The notes under the pieces are model-generated. The model saw only the letters and a program-made list of their open reading frames with translations, had not been told where the DNA came from and did no database searches. Made by a program: the position numbers and the translations under genes. From Allantophomopsis cytisporea (lineage: Eukaryota > Ascomycota > Leotiomycetes > Phacidiales > Phacidiaceae), in contig CP103022.1 in NCBI GenBank assembly GCA_024752435.1, forward strand, positions 62,001-126,000: DNA of 64,000 nucleotides, given 5' to 3'. Each line of letters opens with the position of its first letter. Position 1 is the stretch's first letter. Below are positions 47,201 through 56,003 of this stretch, in pieces.

Positions 47201-47542
47201 AGCAACTCGGGTGTCCACAGTGAAACTGCAGCGGATCTAGCGACTGTCACAAACACCGCACTGTCAAAGTCGTCTGGGCTATCTGAAGAATCCCTCACAT
47301 CCGTAGGAGCAAAGGTTTCCTCGGCTGCGATAGCACCATATCCAAGCTTTAAGACAGAGACTGGTATTGTCGGGGCTTCTACCAATCTTGGTTTTAACAC
47401 TACCGGTACTATGAAGGCTACTGGTACGGGTGTTTCGCCGGCCGCGTCAGCTACCAATATTGAATATGCTACTGGAGCTGCCAGCAGGAACGTTGCTAGC
47501 GGTTTGTTACTTGGATTGATTTTGGTGGTGGCCATGTTGTAG
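44300..47542 (+). CDS. Large GPI-type cell-wall protein with five PAN/Apple-like cysteine modules
   Basis: A single frame of 1080 residues. A signal peptide is at 1-20 (cleaved near SAQ). Five modules of about 90 residues follow, each with a lead Cys pair, then QxLxxxxCAxLCxTTxxCESFYL, a further Cys, and a closing YDxxCFxC. They begin near residues 25, 137, 275, 390 and 545 and are separated by Ser-rich linkers. The spacing resembles fungal PAN/Apple-like carbohydrate- or protein-binding modules. A Ser/Thr stalk (about 640-790) follows, then three repeats of the fungal wall-protein type TVTNCPxGKIT (about 805-935) and another stalk. The last 20 residues are hydrophobic after Gly/Ala/Ser residues (ASGLLLGLILVVAML), a GPI-anchor signal. 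This architecture fits an adhesin or wall protein on the outer surface. No intron is needed. Confidence 0.88.
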   Translation: MASKSLIITALFGLVPAISAQTASCVSAPTSTAQCNVSGLVTDSTNVLTTAGDAQYLSAEGCALLCSTTADCESFFLDTDYTICTLQSITVADTSYLDFLSAQFIFDAACFDCATTTSSSSSGTTSSPAVTTTDSTTCALSTSPPTSAECAVSGELPDLFIIPLASSSDTQDLSPDGCAALCSTTTGCKSFYLSTSECALQSLIASNYPFDAGSGGTLQLYDITCFDCTTTSSSSSTSSTSSSSSTSISASASASASASSSTSSSTVSVTPATTIGSTSCATNLSHPEEAICGVQGDFTEGHAAIRSINYAPFLSPEACAILCSTTTGCESFYLKLNNGYTVCYVESYSIADSPFDSTIGNNYEVYDASCFTCSTSTSALSSSSSVTSSPAPTIDSTSCSLDPNPPANALCAVHGSWAYPYSGLSSSDDSQYLTPETCAILCATTDGCESFYTDDDFSHCSLLGFVANYPPFNMMSTTSNTLIYDEACFNCVTLSTTSSSSSSSSTSSTSSSSSSSTLVSTSSSSSSSTTSASAAATTSASAACTLTASASTSSGCPLVGDFTNAHSPMATFQDTQYLTPTACAMLCLDTLGCESFYLDAAYTYCALQRITAAASPFSTSYSPRVELYDLTCFDCDTTTVTSSLSSSSSSSSISTSTSTSTFTSTSTSVSSGFPSLSANSTSTSTTSGSNAAFLSTGVSASSPVLSTGVSSLAGTGVPSLASNTTTSGPFPILNSTSTVSSASGGSASSIQGSNTANTDVLGSASTTSVLDTDFSGSTSTANGLDSSSTVLTVTTTRIETISSCLPTVTNCPYGKVITKTVTSLTTYCPGAGTSGPQTTGPVASAVFVGEEASTIYSTKIYTITACPSTVTNCPVGKITTSVVPISTIAPPAKIPVTLIGEASTVYSTKVYTITACPSTVTNCPVGKITSTVIPVSTTVIPSVSAFSNSGVDSENVANTASVTESTQSNSGVHSETAADLATVTNTALSKSSGLSEESLTSVGAKVSSAAIAPYPSFKTETGIVGASTNLGFNTTGTMKATGTGVSPAASATNIEYATGAASRNVASGLLLGLILVVAML

Positions 47543-48660
47543 TTATAAGACACTTATCAACATAGATTTAAAGGGAGGATAATAGTTTTCTTCGGTTATA
47601 ATAAAGCACAATAACTTTTTGATAACATAGCAAGCTTCAAGACAATTTGTATTTTACATCGTGGTTTCTTGACAATAACAATACCAATGGGTTTGCACAA
47701 ACGGTCTTACTAAAGAAGAGAAAAGTGATACCCAAAGTATGGCTCCTCTTTCCTGGCACATTGTGTTCCGCAGGGTTGGTATACGTGTATTGATGTGTGT
47801 GGAGTCGAAACTGTTCAATAGGAACTTTTGTCTAGAGTCGAGGTTTTCGATATGTTTGTGCAGCGAGTTCAAAAGAAGAAATCCCTCGCAATCGTACAGC
47901 CTCAAGCAACTGTGGATTTGTCAATGAACATATGGCCTTGGAAAACTTGATATTTTTGAGCGACCGCTCTCAGAACTTATTCTGCTGACGATAGCTCGCC
48001 ATAAAAGATCCGAGCCACTGGTTTCCGGCTATGCGCAGTTGAATTTCATGGAAACACGGTATACAGGCGCGATGAAGGGTACATTTATGCGGCCACAATA
48101 CTTCTGCTTGTATTCACCCACTATACACAATCTAGCAGTCATTCTATGTGGAATTTCCACAGTGACCTTACACAAAAGCTATGCTACTACTAAGACATTC
48201 CTGACCCTCAGCTTACTATATCCACGCCCGCTCCATGTAAATCTCCGAATAATTGTACTTCCAGAGCTCTGAGCTTGTGTACTGCAGCATTCGCATACTG
48301 TACTGAGAATTCTAAATGAAGGCTCTAAAGCTGCTTTCTGTGGTATTTGATAATCAGTAACCATCTCGTACAATTTCATTGAAAGAACAGGAGATTAAAA
48401 GTCTCTCAGAGAGAAGATTATGACTCGACACAAAACGGATGCAGTAACCGTACATCACAAATGGATGAGGTTTTCTGACCCATCTTTTACGACTAAGGAT
48501 GACGATAAAGATTCTCATCATGCAGACATGGTATGGTAATGTTATAGAGAAATATATACTTACCAAGAGGTCCAGGTTGTTGTATGCAACATTTTTGTCG
48601 AGATAAATCCCGAGTGCAGATGATATGCATGATTAAATGAGCAATTTGAAGAGGTGCTCT
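47543..48660. other. Intergenic region
   Basis: About 1.1 kb between convergent genes. No supported gene. Confidence 0.5.
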
Positions 48661-49355
48661 TCAATCATCATCATAAGATACTTTTCGTCTGGATGGCGCA
48701 GGCGTGGGAGCCGACATAGTATTGTTCTCCTCCTCGCCATAGTCCAGACTATCCATACCGCTCTCCACCTTATCCCATGTCCGTTTTCGCAAATCAGGTT
48801 TGACATGCTGCTTAGATGATCCAGGCTTGCTCTTCCCTTTGCCACCCTTATTCGCCTTTCCACGTTTGTTTCTACTTTGTTCCACAGGCAGCTTGACACC
48901 ATTGGGTAGAGTAGCTGCTAAATCGGCAGCTTCACCTTCAGCTTCCATGCTATCTTCCATCCCAGCCTCATTAATTGAGAGATTTTCTGATACGTCCTGT
49001 CTGTCTTCTTCGGCGCGTCGTTGCTTGCGCAGTAGTGTCTGGATTTCTGAATGTCTGAACATGGCGATCTGTTCGTCGGTCAAGGTACGTTTGACACCAT
49101 CTGGATAATACCCCAAATCATCCTCCTCCTCCTCGTACTCTTCTTCGTAACCTTCTTCATACACTGCTTCGTAGTCTTCCACAGGTCCAAGGAAATCGCG
49201 TGCGAAGATATCGACAAGGGACGTCGCGAAATGAGATGCGTGGAACGCGGTCAAGTTTTCCTAGAGCACGTTAGCGTTAGGCGTAAGGTGGGATATGGGC
49301 ATATTACTGCTGTGATAGCTGGCACACGATTTGCCTCAACATCGTTTTCTGCCAT
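48661..49355 (-). CDS. Acidic fungal protein, DUF3807-like
   Basis: Two exons: 49355-49308 (16 codons) and 49260-48661, joined by a 47-nt intron with donor GTAATA, a branch-like CTAAC and acceptor CTAG. The product is 215 residues. The conserved-looking block is ENLTAFHASHFATSLVDIFARDFLGP near the N-terminus (residues 17-42). A Glu/Asp-rich stretch with YYPDGVKRTLTDEQIAMFRHSEIQTLLR follows, and the C-terminal half is basic with GKANKGGKGKSKPG. This layout resembles the uncharacterised fungal DUF3807 family, from memory of the family rather than a search. The basic tail suggests a nuclear or RNA-associated protein; that is inference. The ATG at 49355 is first in frame and needed for a start, since exon 2 lacks one at its beginning. 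Confidence 0.7.
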
Positions 49356-49646
49356 TACAGTTGCGTCAAATCATCGTTATGTGTCTCGTCGATGAAGGAA
49401 GGTCGTGATTATGAGCCAAAATCTGGGGTAATCAATATGCTACGGTAACCGAAGGCAACACAAAGCTCAGTATCTGACATCGAAGAATCTTTCACAACGG
49501 TTGGATCTAAAATTGAACCTAATGCAAGAATATGCGGATAGTAACTATGCTTTCCAAACCTTGATCACAAACAACATTACGATATTGACGCCATCGCCTA
49601 ACACCAACCTTTGTGGTATTCCAATCCCAAACGCCTATGCATAACC

Positions 49647-51195
49647 TTAGGCGCCAGGTCTCCTAGAACTTCCATTGACATTACTTGCATGTGCTAATAG
49701 GAATTTGCAACATGTCAAAGTGTATTTGCAAGCTTTGCTCCAAGCATCATCTTGTGCAACACCGAGTTTGATACTGATATCTCCAATCTTGTCTTTCTTG
49801 ATCTCATAAGGAAGTTTTCGTACTTGACCAGTTTCAGAACTCTGAAACTCAACAAAATCTCCAAGTTGTCGTAAGCATTCAAGGAAAGCTACCATTGCGT
49901 TGTCAAATTTCCGATGCATGAAGGTAAGACCAAGTGGGAGATCTCCTGAAGAGTATAAATCCAGAACGGTGATTTTGGGGTCCACTTTTCGTGAGAGAGG
50001 ATCGCGTTGACTTGTAGAAGGAGCAGGAAAGTCTAGCTTTTCAATACGTGAAGTAGATCCCATAGGTTTAAGCCTGTATCCAGAGAATTTGAAGTTCAAC
50101 TTTTCTGCCACAGTCATCAAGAGCAGCAACGTATGACCCCATGCTGCGTTGATTTCAGGCCAGTCAACTGGTACATTCGACAATCTACCCAGTCGTAATC
50201 CATTAATGGTGCCAAACGTTCCATCGTGGCTAATGCAGAATGTGTCGTTATAGACATTCGTCCTGTGAAGCTTTTGGAGCTGTTGCGAGTCATGGTCGAA
50301 CTTGAGATTGACACTATCTCTCTCTTCCTGAAACTCAGAGAGCTTTTCTGCAAATGCGTTTCGAGATCTCCAGAACTTCTCTTCCTCTATGTCGAGTTGT
50401 CTTGCTTCCTCTTCCAAGTCCGCAATTTCATCGTCAACATTTGCCTTTTCTTTCTCGAGCCGCTCTAACTCTTTGATAGCTTCAGCTTCTTCAGCCTGGG
50501 CCTTCTTTAGTGCTTCCTGGGACTCCTGCATTTCCTCATCTGTAGGAGTATCCGCTTTCACTTGTTTCAAGAAGCCAACATAAGCATCACGTTCTTTTGT
50601 TGCAACCTCCAGTCTTTTCTGCAAGCCCTCTACCAACAACTCAGTACATTCAATGCATATTGGATGGTCGATATCAGATCGAGCTGTAAGGATCTCGAAT
50701 AGTCTGGTGGCAGTCTGTGTATGTCGGGACATAGCATTGCTGTCATCTTGCGGGCTATCGATTCTCTGGTTCGTATCTTGATAGTTGTTCTGGGGTTGGA
50801 AATGGTCGGGCGATTGTGGTGGAACAGGTGGAACAACTTGTGACTCGGAAAGAACGACAAACGACATGGCGGTGCTATCTCTCAGCATTCGGCTCTTTGT
50901 GCCGGGAGATTGAGGTGGTTGTGCAGCGCCATTTCGAGTCCTAGGTGGCTTAGACTCCCGAGACACCTTATTGTAGAGTTCCTTTCGTTCTTGTGGAAAG
51001 GCGGGTTTATAGTAGGAGCCGCGGGTTGTATCCTGTTGGGCTGACTGCCCTGTAGAACCTATTTCTGGTCAATACGATATTGTATCGCCATAGGATGGCT
51101 TTCATACCAACTAGAAGATCGAAAGCAGCTGGATTGAGATCGTCCAAGGAGCTATCCAGCCGCAAGGGTGTCCTGCACTTCTGGCAATACATCAT
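49647..51195 (-). CDS. ATG6: Autophagy protein Atg6/Vps30 (Beclin 1 homologue)
   Basis: Two exons (51195-51108 and 51058-49647) with donor GTATGA and acceptor ATAG give 499 residues. The N-terminus MMYCQKCRTPLRLDSSLDDLNPAAFDLLVG is the conserved start of fungal Atg6; two adjacent ATGs (51195 and 51192) make the exact start uncertain by one residue. HPICIECTELL carries the second CxxC. Residues about 185-285 form a long coiled coil (the KERDAY to EERDSV region). Residues about 290-490 form the evolutionarily conserved BARA domain, including NDTFCISHDGTFGTINGLRLGR and NAAWGHTLLLL. Known role: core subunit of the Vps34 PI3-kinase complexes in autophagosome formation and vacuolar protein sorting, on pre-autophagosomal and endosomal membranes. 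It is divergent from the Scm3 gene, with 338 bases between starts. Confidence 0.97.
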
Positions 51196-51533
51196 GAATG
51201 TGACATTTTATCCAGGTTTTATCAAAAGCGCATTCGCATCAAAATACAAAGTTGAGGCGTGCCTGTGGATAAAGCTGAGGCGCGTTGCGCACGAGGTCGC
51301 CATACATGTAGCCTCGCATTCAGCATGCTTCCGCCTGGTCTTACGTAGCGACACGTGATTCCTTTATCGGTTTACACCAATCTAACGCGCACTACACGTC
51401 TCCCCAGATTCAGACGCGCTTCGGTACTCAAAAGAACGTCACTCAGGTATTCGCTGTCAACCAGAAATGTCAATAATGACTAAATATCCGCAACAATCCC
51501 CTCTTGCTGTATAGTCATTAATGGCTCTTCAGC
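51196..51533. promoter_or_regulatory. Bidirectional promoter region ATG6 / Scm3
   Basis: A 338-base interval between two divergent start codons. It must hold both leaders and promoters. A uORF overlapping the Scm3 start begins at 51521. Confidence 0.6.
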
Positions 51534-51586
51534 ATGGAACGGCTATCAAAACGTCGACGTGTCTCGGGATCTTCACGGTATTCTGA
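51521..51586 (+). promoter_or_regulatory. Upstream ORF overlapping the Scm3 start codon
   Basis: An ATG at 51521 in another frame opens a 21-codon reading frame ending at TGA 51584-51586, 53 bases past the Scm3 ATG at 51534. Its context is weak (T at -3), whereas the Scm3 ATG has A at -3 and G at +4. This fits leaky scanning if the transcript starts upstream of 51521. Confidence 0.55.
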
Positions 51587-54500
51587 ATTGCACACTTACA
51601 ATCACGATCAATACAGTTATGAAGGACAAACCGCCGATGAGATAGACGATTATGACACCCCGGAATTCGAAAATGATGTAGTAAATGAAGGAGAATATAT
51701 CGACTCGGAGTTAGAAGATGATAGAGAAGAGTTGCTAGATGAAGATGCAGATGGCGATATCTATAGTGAAGATGAGGATATCGAAGACGAAGACGAAGAT
51801 GCAGGTCTCGCACATCTTCGAGCACAACTAAGTCAGAAGCTAAAGTCAAAATTCGAATCGATTTTTGAGAAGTACGGCAAGGATTTCTCTGGTGTGGGCG
51901 ATGAGATCGACCTTGAAACCGGCGAGATCGTCGTCGACAATGGTCACCTGATAGATATGCAAGACGAGACAGATGCCGGGCAACTCGGGGAAGGAAAAGG
52001 CATACTAAGAGCACTTACGGCCGAACCTGCAAGTCAATATGTCGTTACTGATGACGCCGACGACAGGCAACCTTATATCGCGAGGACGGGCCCTGCTCTA
52101 CAGATTAATGATAGTGAGGACGAGGAAGAGGACGAAGACGGCGTTGTTGATGATTCGGAGGCAAGTTTCGCAGCAGGCGGCACACATAATCCCCTGGGAC
52201 AACCTGTAAACACATCTGGTCTGGAGAGCAAGAAATCTTACCCATCGAATGCAGAAATACTGGAACAATTTGGCCCTGATTTAGGACCCGAAATTATCAA
52301 GGTGGTGTCCAGACAGCGACAGGCCGGAGAGAAATATGTCGAGCCAGCATGGAGGGTTCCAGGGTCTGTATTACCACCGCCACGTAAGAAACCAAAACTC
52401 ATTCCCCTGCCATCTTTGGAAGTGTCCACCGAAGAACGTTCTCCCTCACCAATTGGAAACAGATCGATATGGGCTCCTCGTGTTGGGCCTGGACGACCAA
52501 GAAAATATGATGCATCTTCTTTCAGACAGAGCAGCGAAGTTGAAAAAAATCGTGGGGGTGCCATACCATACAAACCAGGTACCAAGAAAACTAGAGTCTC
52601 ATCTGGTATGAGCTCACGGAGGAAACGAGGTCAATCGTCGATAAGGCACAGTACAGGCCCCTTGGGAACCCGTGTTGATCCACGCTCCAATGCAACACTC
52701 GAATCTCCAGTATTAGATACTTTTGAGGACGGAATTGGCCAAATTTTGGGAGAATCCTCACAGAATCTGCAACCGTCACTTATCAGCAATGCTCGCTCTT
52801 TTAGACTTAGGCCGCGTGGGCCTGCAAGGCGTGATCCCGAATCGATTTCATGGGCTGAGGCGGTTGCTGCTGTTGAAGAAATCGATCCTCATCTGTACGC
52901 AGGACTTATTGAGGATGCGAAAGGAAGCCGACAAGAACGACAGGCTCGTTCGTATTCAATTGACTCTCGTACTTCTACAAGCTCATTCAGCGATAACGTA
53001 GAGCTTCCTCAAGCGACATACCCAGATGCGAATGTGGTGGTACGCACGCCACAATCAGTTAGCAAGGACGAAAACCACGAGCAACCCGATTCGGGTGTAA
53101 AAGAATACAAACCAACATCTGCACAGTTGGCGAGAAACGCGGTTCTCAACTCCCTTCTGAGTGGAGTAGAAAATCCCGAAGAAATCATTCAATATGTTGG
53201 TACCACGATCGAGGGGACACGGCATTGGGTGGCTGCTATACCATGCCCACACATTGACTGCGCTTCTCGTACAACAACTCTTTACCGTTGTCAATGTATA
53301 GGAAATGAGAACAGTTCACAGATAACCAACCATTTAAGGGATGTACATGACACTACGCCTTACCCCTGCGAAGAGCCTGGCTGTCATCGTCGAGGTGGCA
53401 GAGGTTGGTTTCGATCAAGAGACCTCGCAAAGCATGTGAAGACAGACCATCCTGGAATTGCGGCTTATGATCGTCTACGACCTCGTATTGGCGAAGCCAC
53501 ATTCAACTTCTACGATTGCTACGTCGCTGAGCGAAATTTGGCGAAACCCCAAATTCAAGGTCAAGAGCTCAGACTTCCTTCGATACCAGCAACCAAGCCT
53601 CAACGGAAGAGTGGCATCTTCGGCCGGGCAAGTCTCAAGCCGTATAATCTACGTACAAGCAATTCAAGGCCAGAAAAGGAGGTATCAGTCAATTATTCTG
53701 ATGACGATGATAGTTATATGGCAAACAACGATTCTTTTGAGCCTGAAACGGTCACCAATGCTACTGCTGCCTCTCCACGGGGACAACTGCCTGGGCGTAC
53801 GAACAACAGTACGCCAAAGTCTTCCATCAAGACGAAGTCTTCTCCACAAGCGAAAGCGAGTGCACAGCGAAATATTCGATTCCTTATACCAGCTTCGGAT
53901 GATGACTCGTCAGCAATGTTGTCGTCAGCTCCACTCTCACAAGAAAAGCTTCCTGGAAGCCCTCCGCAGCCCAAGGCGACGGAAAGGATTAGCCGCAACA
54001 AAATTGACCCCTCTTATGAGTTTTCGGATGAAGAGGAATACTCACAGGCTCCCCCACACCCAGCTCCACAACTACGGCAATCTAACGAACTTTCTCAGTC
54101 TTCAGGCTTACACAAGGAAGCGGATAGCAGCAGATTCATTACAGCTCCCAAGACTGAAAAAAACAATCAGAAGCATGACGTCGCTGAGTATGTATATCCG
54201 TGTCAATACAGAGGCACCCACGGTTGTAGAATGGTTTTTAGAGACCTTAAAGTTTCCCAGCGGCACTCAAAGTGTCACAAAATCGATGAGGCCTTGCACT
54301 GCAGTGAGCCAGGCTGTTCTCGATGGTTTAGTTTTCGGAGAAATTTGTGCCGACATATGAAGGATATTCATAGCACAGGGGGCAAAACATTCCCCGCCAA
54401 GCCCGAATACCTGACTGACATAAGTGACTCCGAGAATGATCGTTCTACTGAAAACTTTCCTCAGAGCAATACCTTTGAGGATGAGCTTCAGGGGGAAGAC

Positions 54501-55541
54501 TTGCCGCCCCCCTATTCCTCTCCTTTGGCGACTGAACTACCCAGAGATCAGAGTCTTCCAGCTTCTATCACCCAAGATCTTTGTAATATACCGATCACAA
54601 CGACTCAGACCACTGATTGCTCCACAAACGCAGCAGTCCTGGATACAGTGTCAACTCAAGATATACAGAAGAACAACGAATTGCAGAGGAAAGCTTCTAG
54701 TCGACCCGTTTTGAAAACCGTGGTTCCACCTCTTCCCTCAACAAGACAACATTCTCCAGCGTCCACTACCTTACAACCACAAAGTCCAGAATCAGTTACT
54801 GCAAAGCCCTTGCGAATAATTCAATGGCAACCATATTCGTCCTCCATGCGAAATGCAAAAACCACGGCTCAAATCTCTGGGGCAATGATGCCGCCACCTC
54901 CTGGTTCACTATCTCGGTCCAACGCTAAGAAAAACCAACCTCTGAGGCTTTCGACCCCACAGCCTCAACGCGAGGCTTTGAAGCTCGGACAGGCTAAAAA
55001 ATCTCAGAAGCGTGCATCCCTTCCAACGATGACACTACGGGGGCCGTCTTCCCATTCGACACCCGTGAAAAAGATTCACCGAAGTGTTGAACAAAAGGAA
55101 GATGATGATTTGGATGAACTAGACATCGCATTTAACTCTCCGGCTTTGATGAGGAGCCGGGCTGGCTCAGTTGCGCAGAGTTCAGCGGCCAAGAAGCTCC
55201 CAATGCCCTTCCTGCCGAAAGGATCGGTTAGAAACGTGGCCACGCCTTCCACCCCAAGTCGTAGAGGGTTAGCAGTTCCATCTGAACACTTCTTATCTTC
55301 AGCAAGAAGAAATGATGCCAGAGCTGTTGGCGAGCCGTCCGTCAGGCTCAGTGATATGGCCGGTGCAGATGAAGGGACCAGGAACTCCTTTGCGACGCCT
55401 GTAAAGCAGAGGCGGAGTATGTTAGGCACGGACGATGGAGGCTTGACAGGGGATTTGGTGAAGACGCCTGGGGGGACTATGAGAAGATGTGGTGAAGAGG
55501 GATTCATTTGTGAGCGAGACTTCTGCTTTTCTTGCGCCTAG
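51534..55541 (+). CDS. SCM3: Centromere protein Scm3 (CENP-A/Cse4 chaperone, HJURP-related) with AT-hook and zinc fingers
   Basis: A single frame of 1335 residues. Residues about 104-142 contain the Scm3 signature KSKFESIFEKYGKDF, DEIDLETGEIVVDNGHL, the region known to bind the CENP-A/H4 dimer. An acidic N-terminus precedes it. GRPRKY near residue 318 is an AT-hook. Two zinc-finger clusters follow: about 565-640 (CPHIDC, HLRDVH, CEEPGC, HVKTDH) and about 886-947 (CQYRGTHGC, CHK, CSEPGC, HMKDIH). The remainder is disordered, basic and Ser/Pro-rich. Filamentous-fungal Scm3 proteins are known to be long and fused to DNA-binding motifs, so the architecture fits. Role: loading or keeping CENP-A nucleosomes at centromeres in the nucleus. 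An overlapping uORF may limit translation. Confidence 0.85.
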   Translation: MERLSKRRRVSGSSRYSELHTYNHDQYSYEGQTADEIDDYDTPEFENDVVNEGEYIDSELEDDREELLDEDADGDIYSEDEDIEDEDEDAGLAHLRAQLSQKLKSKFESIFEKYGKDFSGVGDEIDLETGEIVVDNGHLIDMQDETDAGQLGEGKGILRALTAEPASQYVVTDDADDRQPYIARTGPALQINDSEDEEEDEDGVVDDSEASFAAGGTHNPLGQPVNTSGLESKKSYPSNAEILEQFGPDLGPEIIKVVSRQRQAGEKYVEPAWRVPGSVLPPPRKKPKLIPLPSLEVSTEERSPSPIGNRSIWAPRVGPGRPRKYDASSFRQSSEVEKNRGGAIPYKPGTKKTRVSSGMSSRRKRGQSSIRHSTGPLGTRVDPRSNATLESPVLDTFEDGIGQILGESSQNLQPSLISNARSFRLRPRGPARRDPESISWAEAVAAVEEIDPHLYAGLIEDAKGSRQERQARSYSIDSRTSTSSFSDNVELPQATYPDANVVVRTPQSVSKDENHEQPDSGVKEYKPTSAQLARNAVLNSLLSGVENPEEIIQYVGTTIEGTRHWVAAIPCPHIDCASRTTTLYRCQCIGNENSSQITNHLRDVHDTTPYPCEEPGCHRRGGRGWFRSRDLAKHVKTDHPGIAAYDRLRPRIGEATFNFYDCYVAERNLAKPQIQGQELRLPSIPATKPQRKSGIFGRASLKPYNLRTSNSRPEKEVSVNYSDDDDSYMANNDSFEPETVTNATAASPRGQLPGRTNNSTPKSSIKTKSSPQAKASAQRNIRFLIPASDDDSSAMLSSAPLSQEKLPGSPPQPKATERISRNKIDPSYEFSDEEEYSQAPPHPAPQLRQSNELSQSSGLHKEADSSRFITAPKTEKNNQKHDVAEYVYPCQYRGTHGCRMVFRDLKVSQRHSKCHKIDEALHCSEPGCSRWFSFRRNLCRHMKDIHSTGGKTFPAKPEYLTDISDSENDRSTENFPQSNTFEDELQGEDLPPPYSSPLATELPRDQSLPASITQDLCNIPITTTQTTDCSTNAAVLDTVSTQDIQKNNELQRKASSRPVLKTVVPPLPSTRQHSPASTTLQPQSPESVTAKPLRIIQWQPYSSSMRNAKTTAQISGAMMPPPPGSLSRSNAKKNQPLRLSTPQPQREALKLGQAKKSQKRASLPTMTLRGPSSHSTPVKKIHRSVEQKEDDDLDELDIAFNSPALMRSRAGSVAQSSAAKKLPMPFLPKGSVRNVATPSTPSRRGLAVPSEHFLSSARRNDARAVGEPSVRLSDMAGADEGTRNSFATPVKQRRSMLGTDDGGLTGDLVKTPGGTMRRCGEEGFICERDFCFSCA

Positions 55542-56003
55542 CAATAGATATGGCGTGTTTTCTTCTCTCATTAGGTTATATTGCTTGCAAAACAGGTGAC
55601 AAATGGATAAGAAATTCAATTCTCAGATAGTATACCTAAACTCAGTTGGTCACCATGATTTATGTTATTATGAGAAAACTGCATTGCAAAGAGGCTATTT
55701 ACATCTAGCACGAAAGAACACCCTACCCCGATCAATATCTGTCGTCCCATTTGTCCACTCTATTCGCAAGAGCGAGGGTGTGAAAGCCCTCAACAAGCAA
55801 TTATCAGACACGATAACGCCCTCCTGACCCCTGTCCTCTCCTCATTATGCACGCAAAGAAAAGCTACATTTAATCGAGTACCTCGGTCGAATATCCTGAT
55901 CAATCTACCAGGCTTAGGTCACGCGACCAGGCTTCGAGGTCTGAATTTGAGTAGCGTTAAGCTGGTATGTACCATTATGGCACTGACTGTTGATGTTATG
56001 GGT
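55542..56003. other. Intergenic region between convergent genes
   Basis: No supported gene. 3' flanks of Scm3 and the CK2 alpha gene. Confidence 0.5.
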
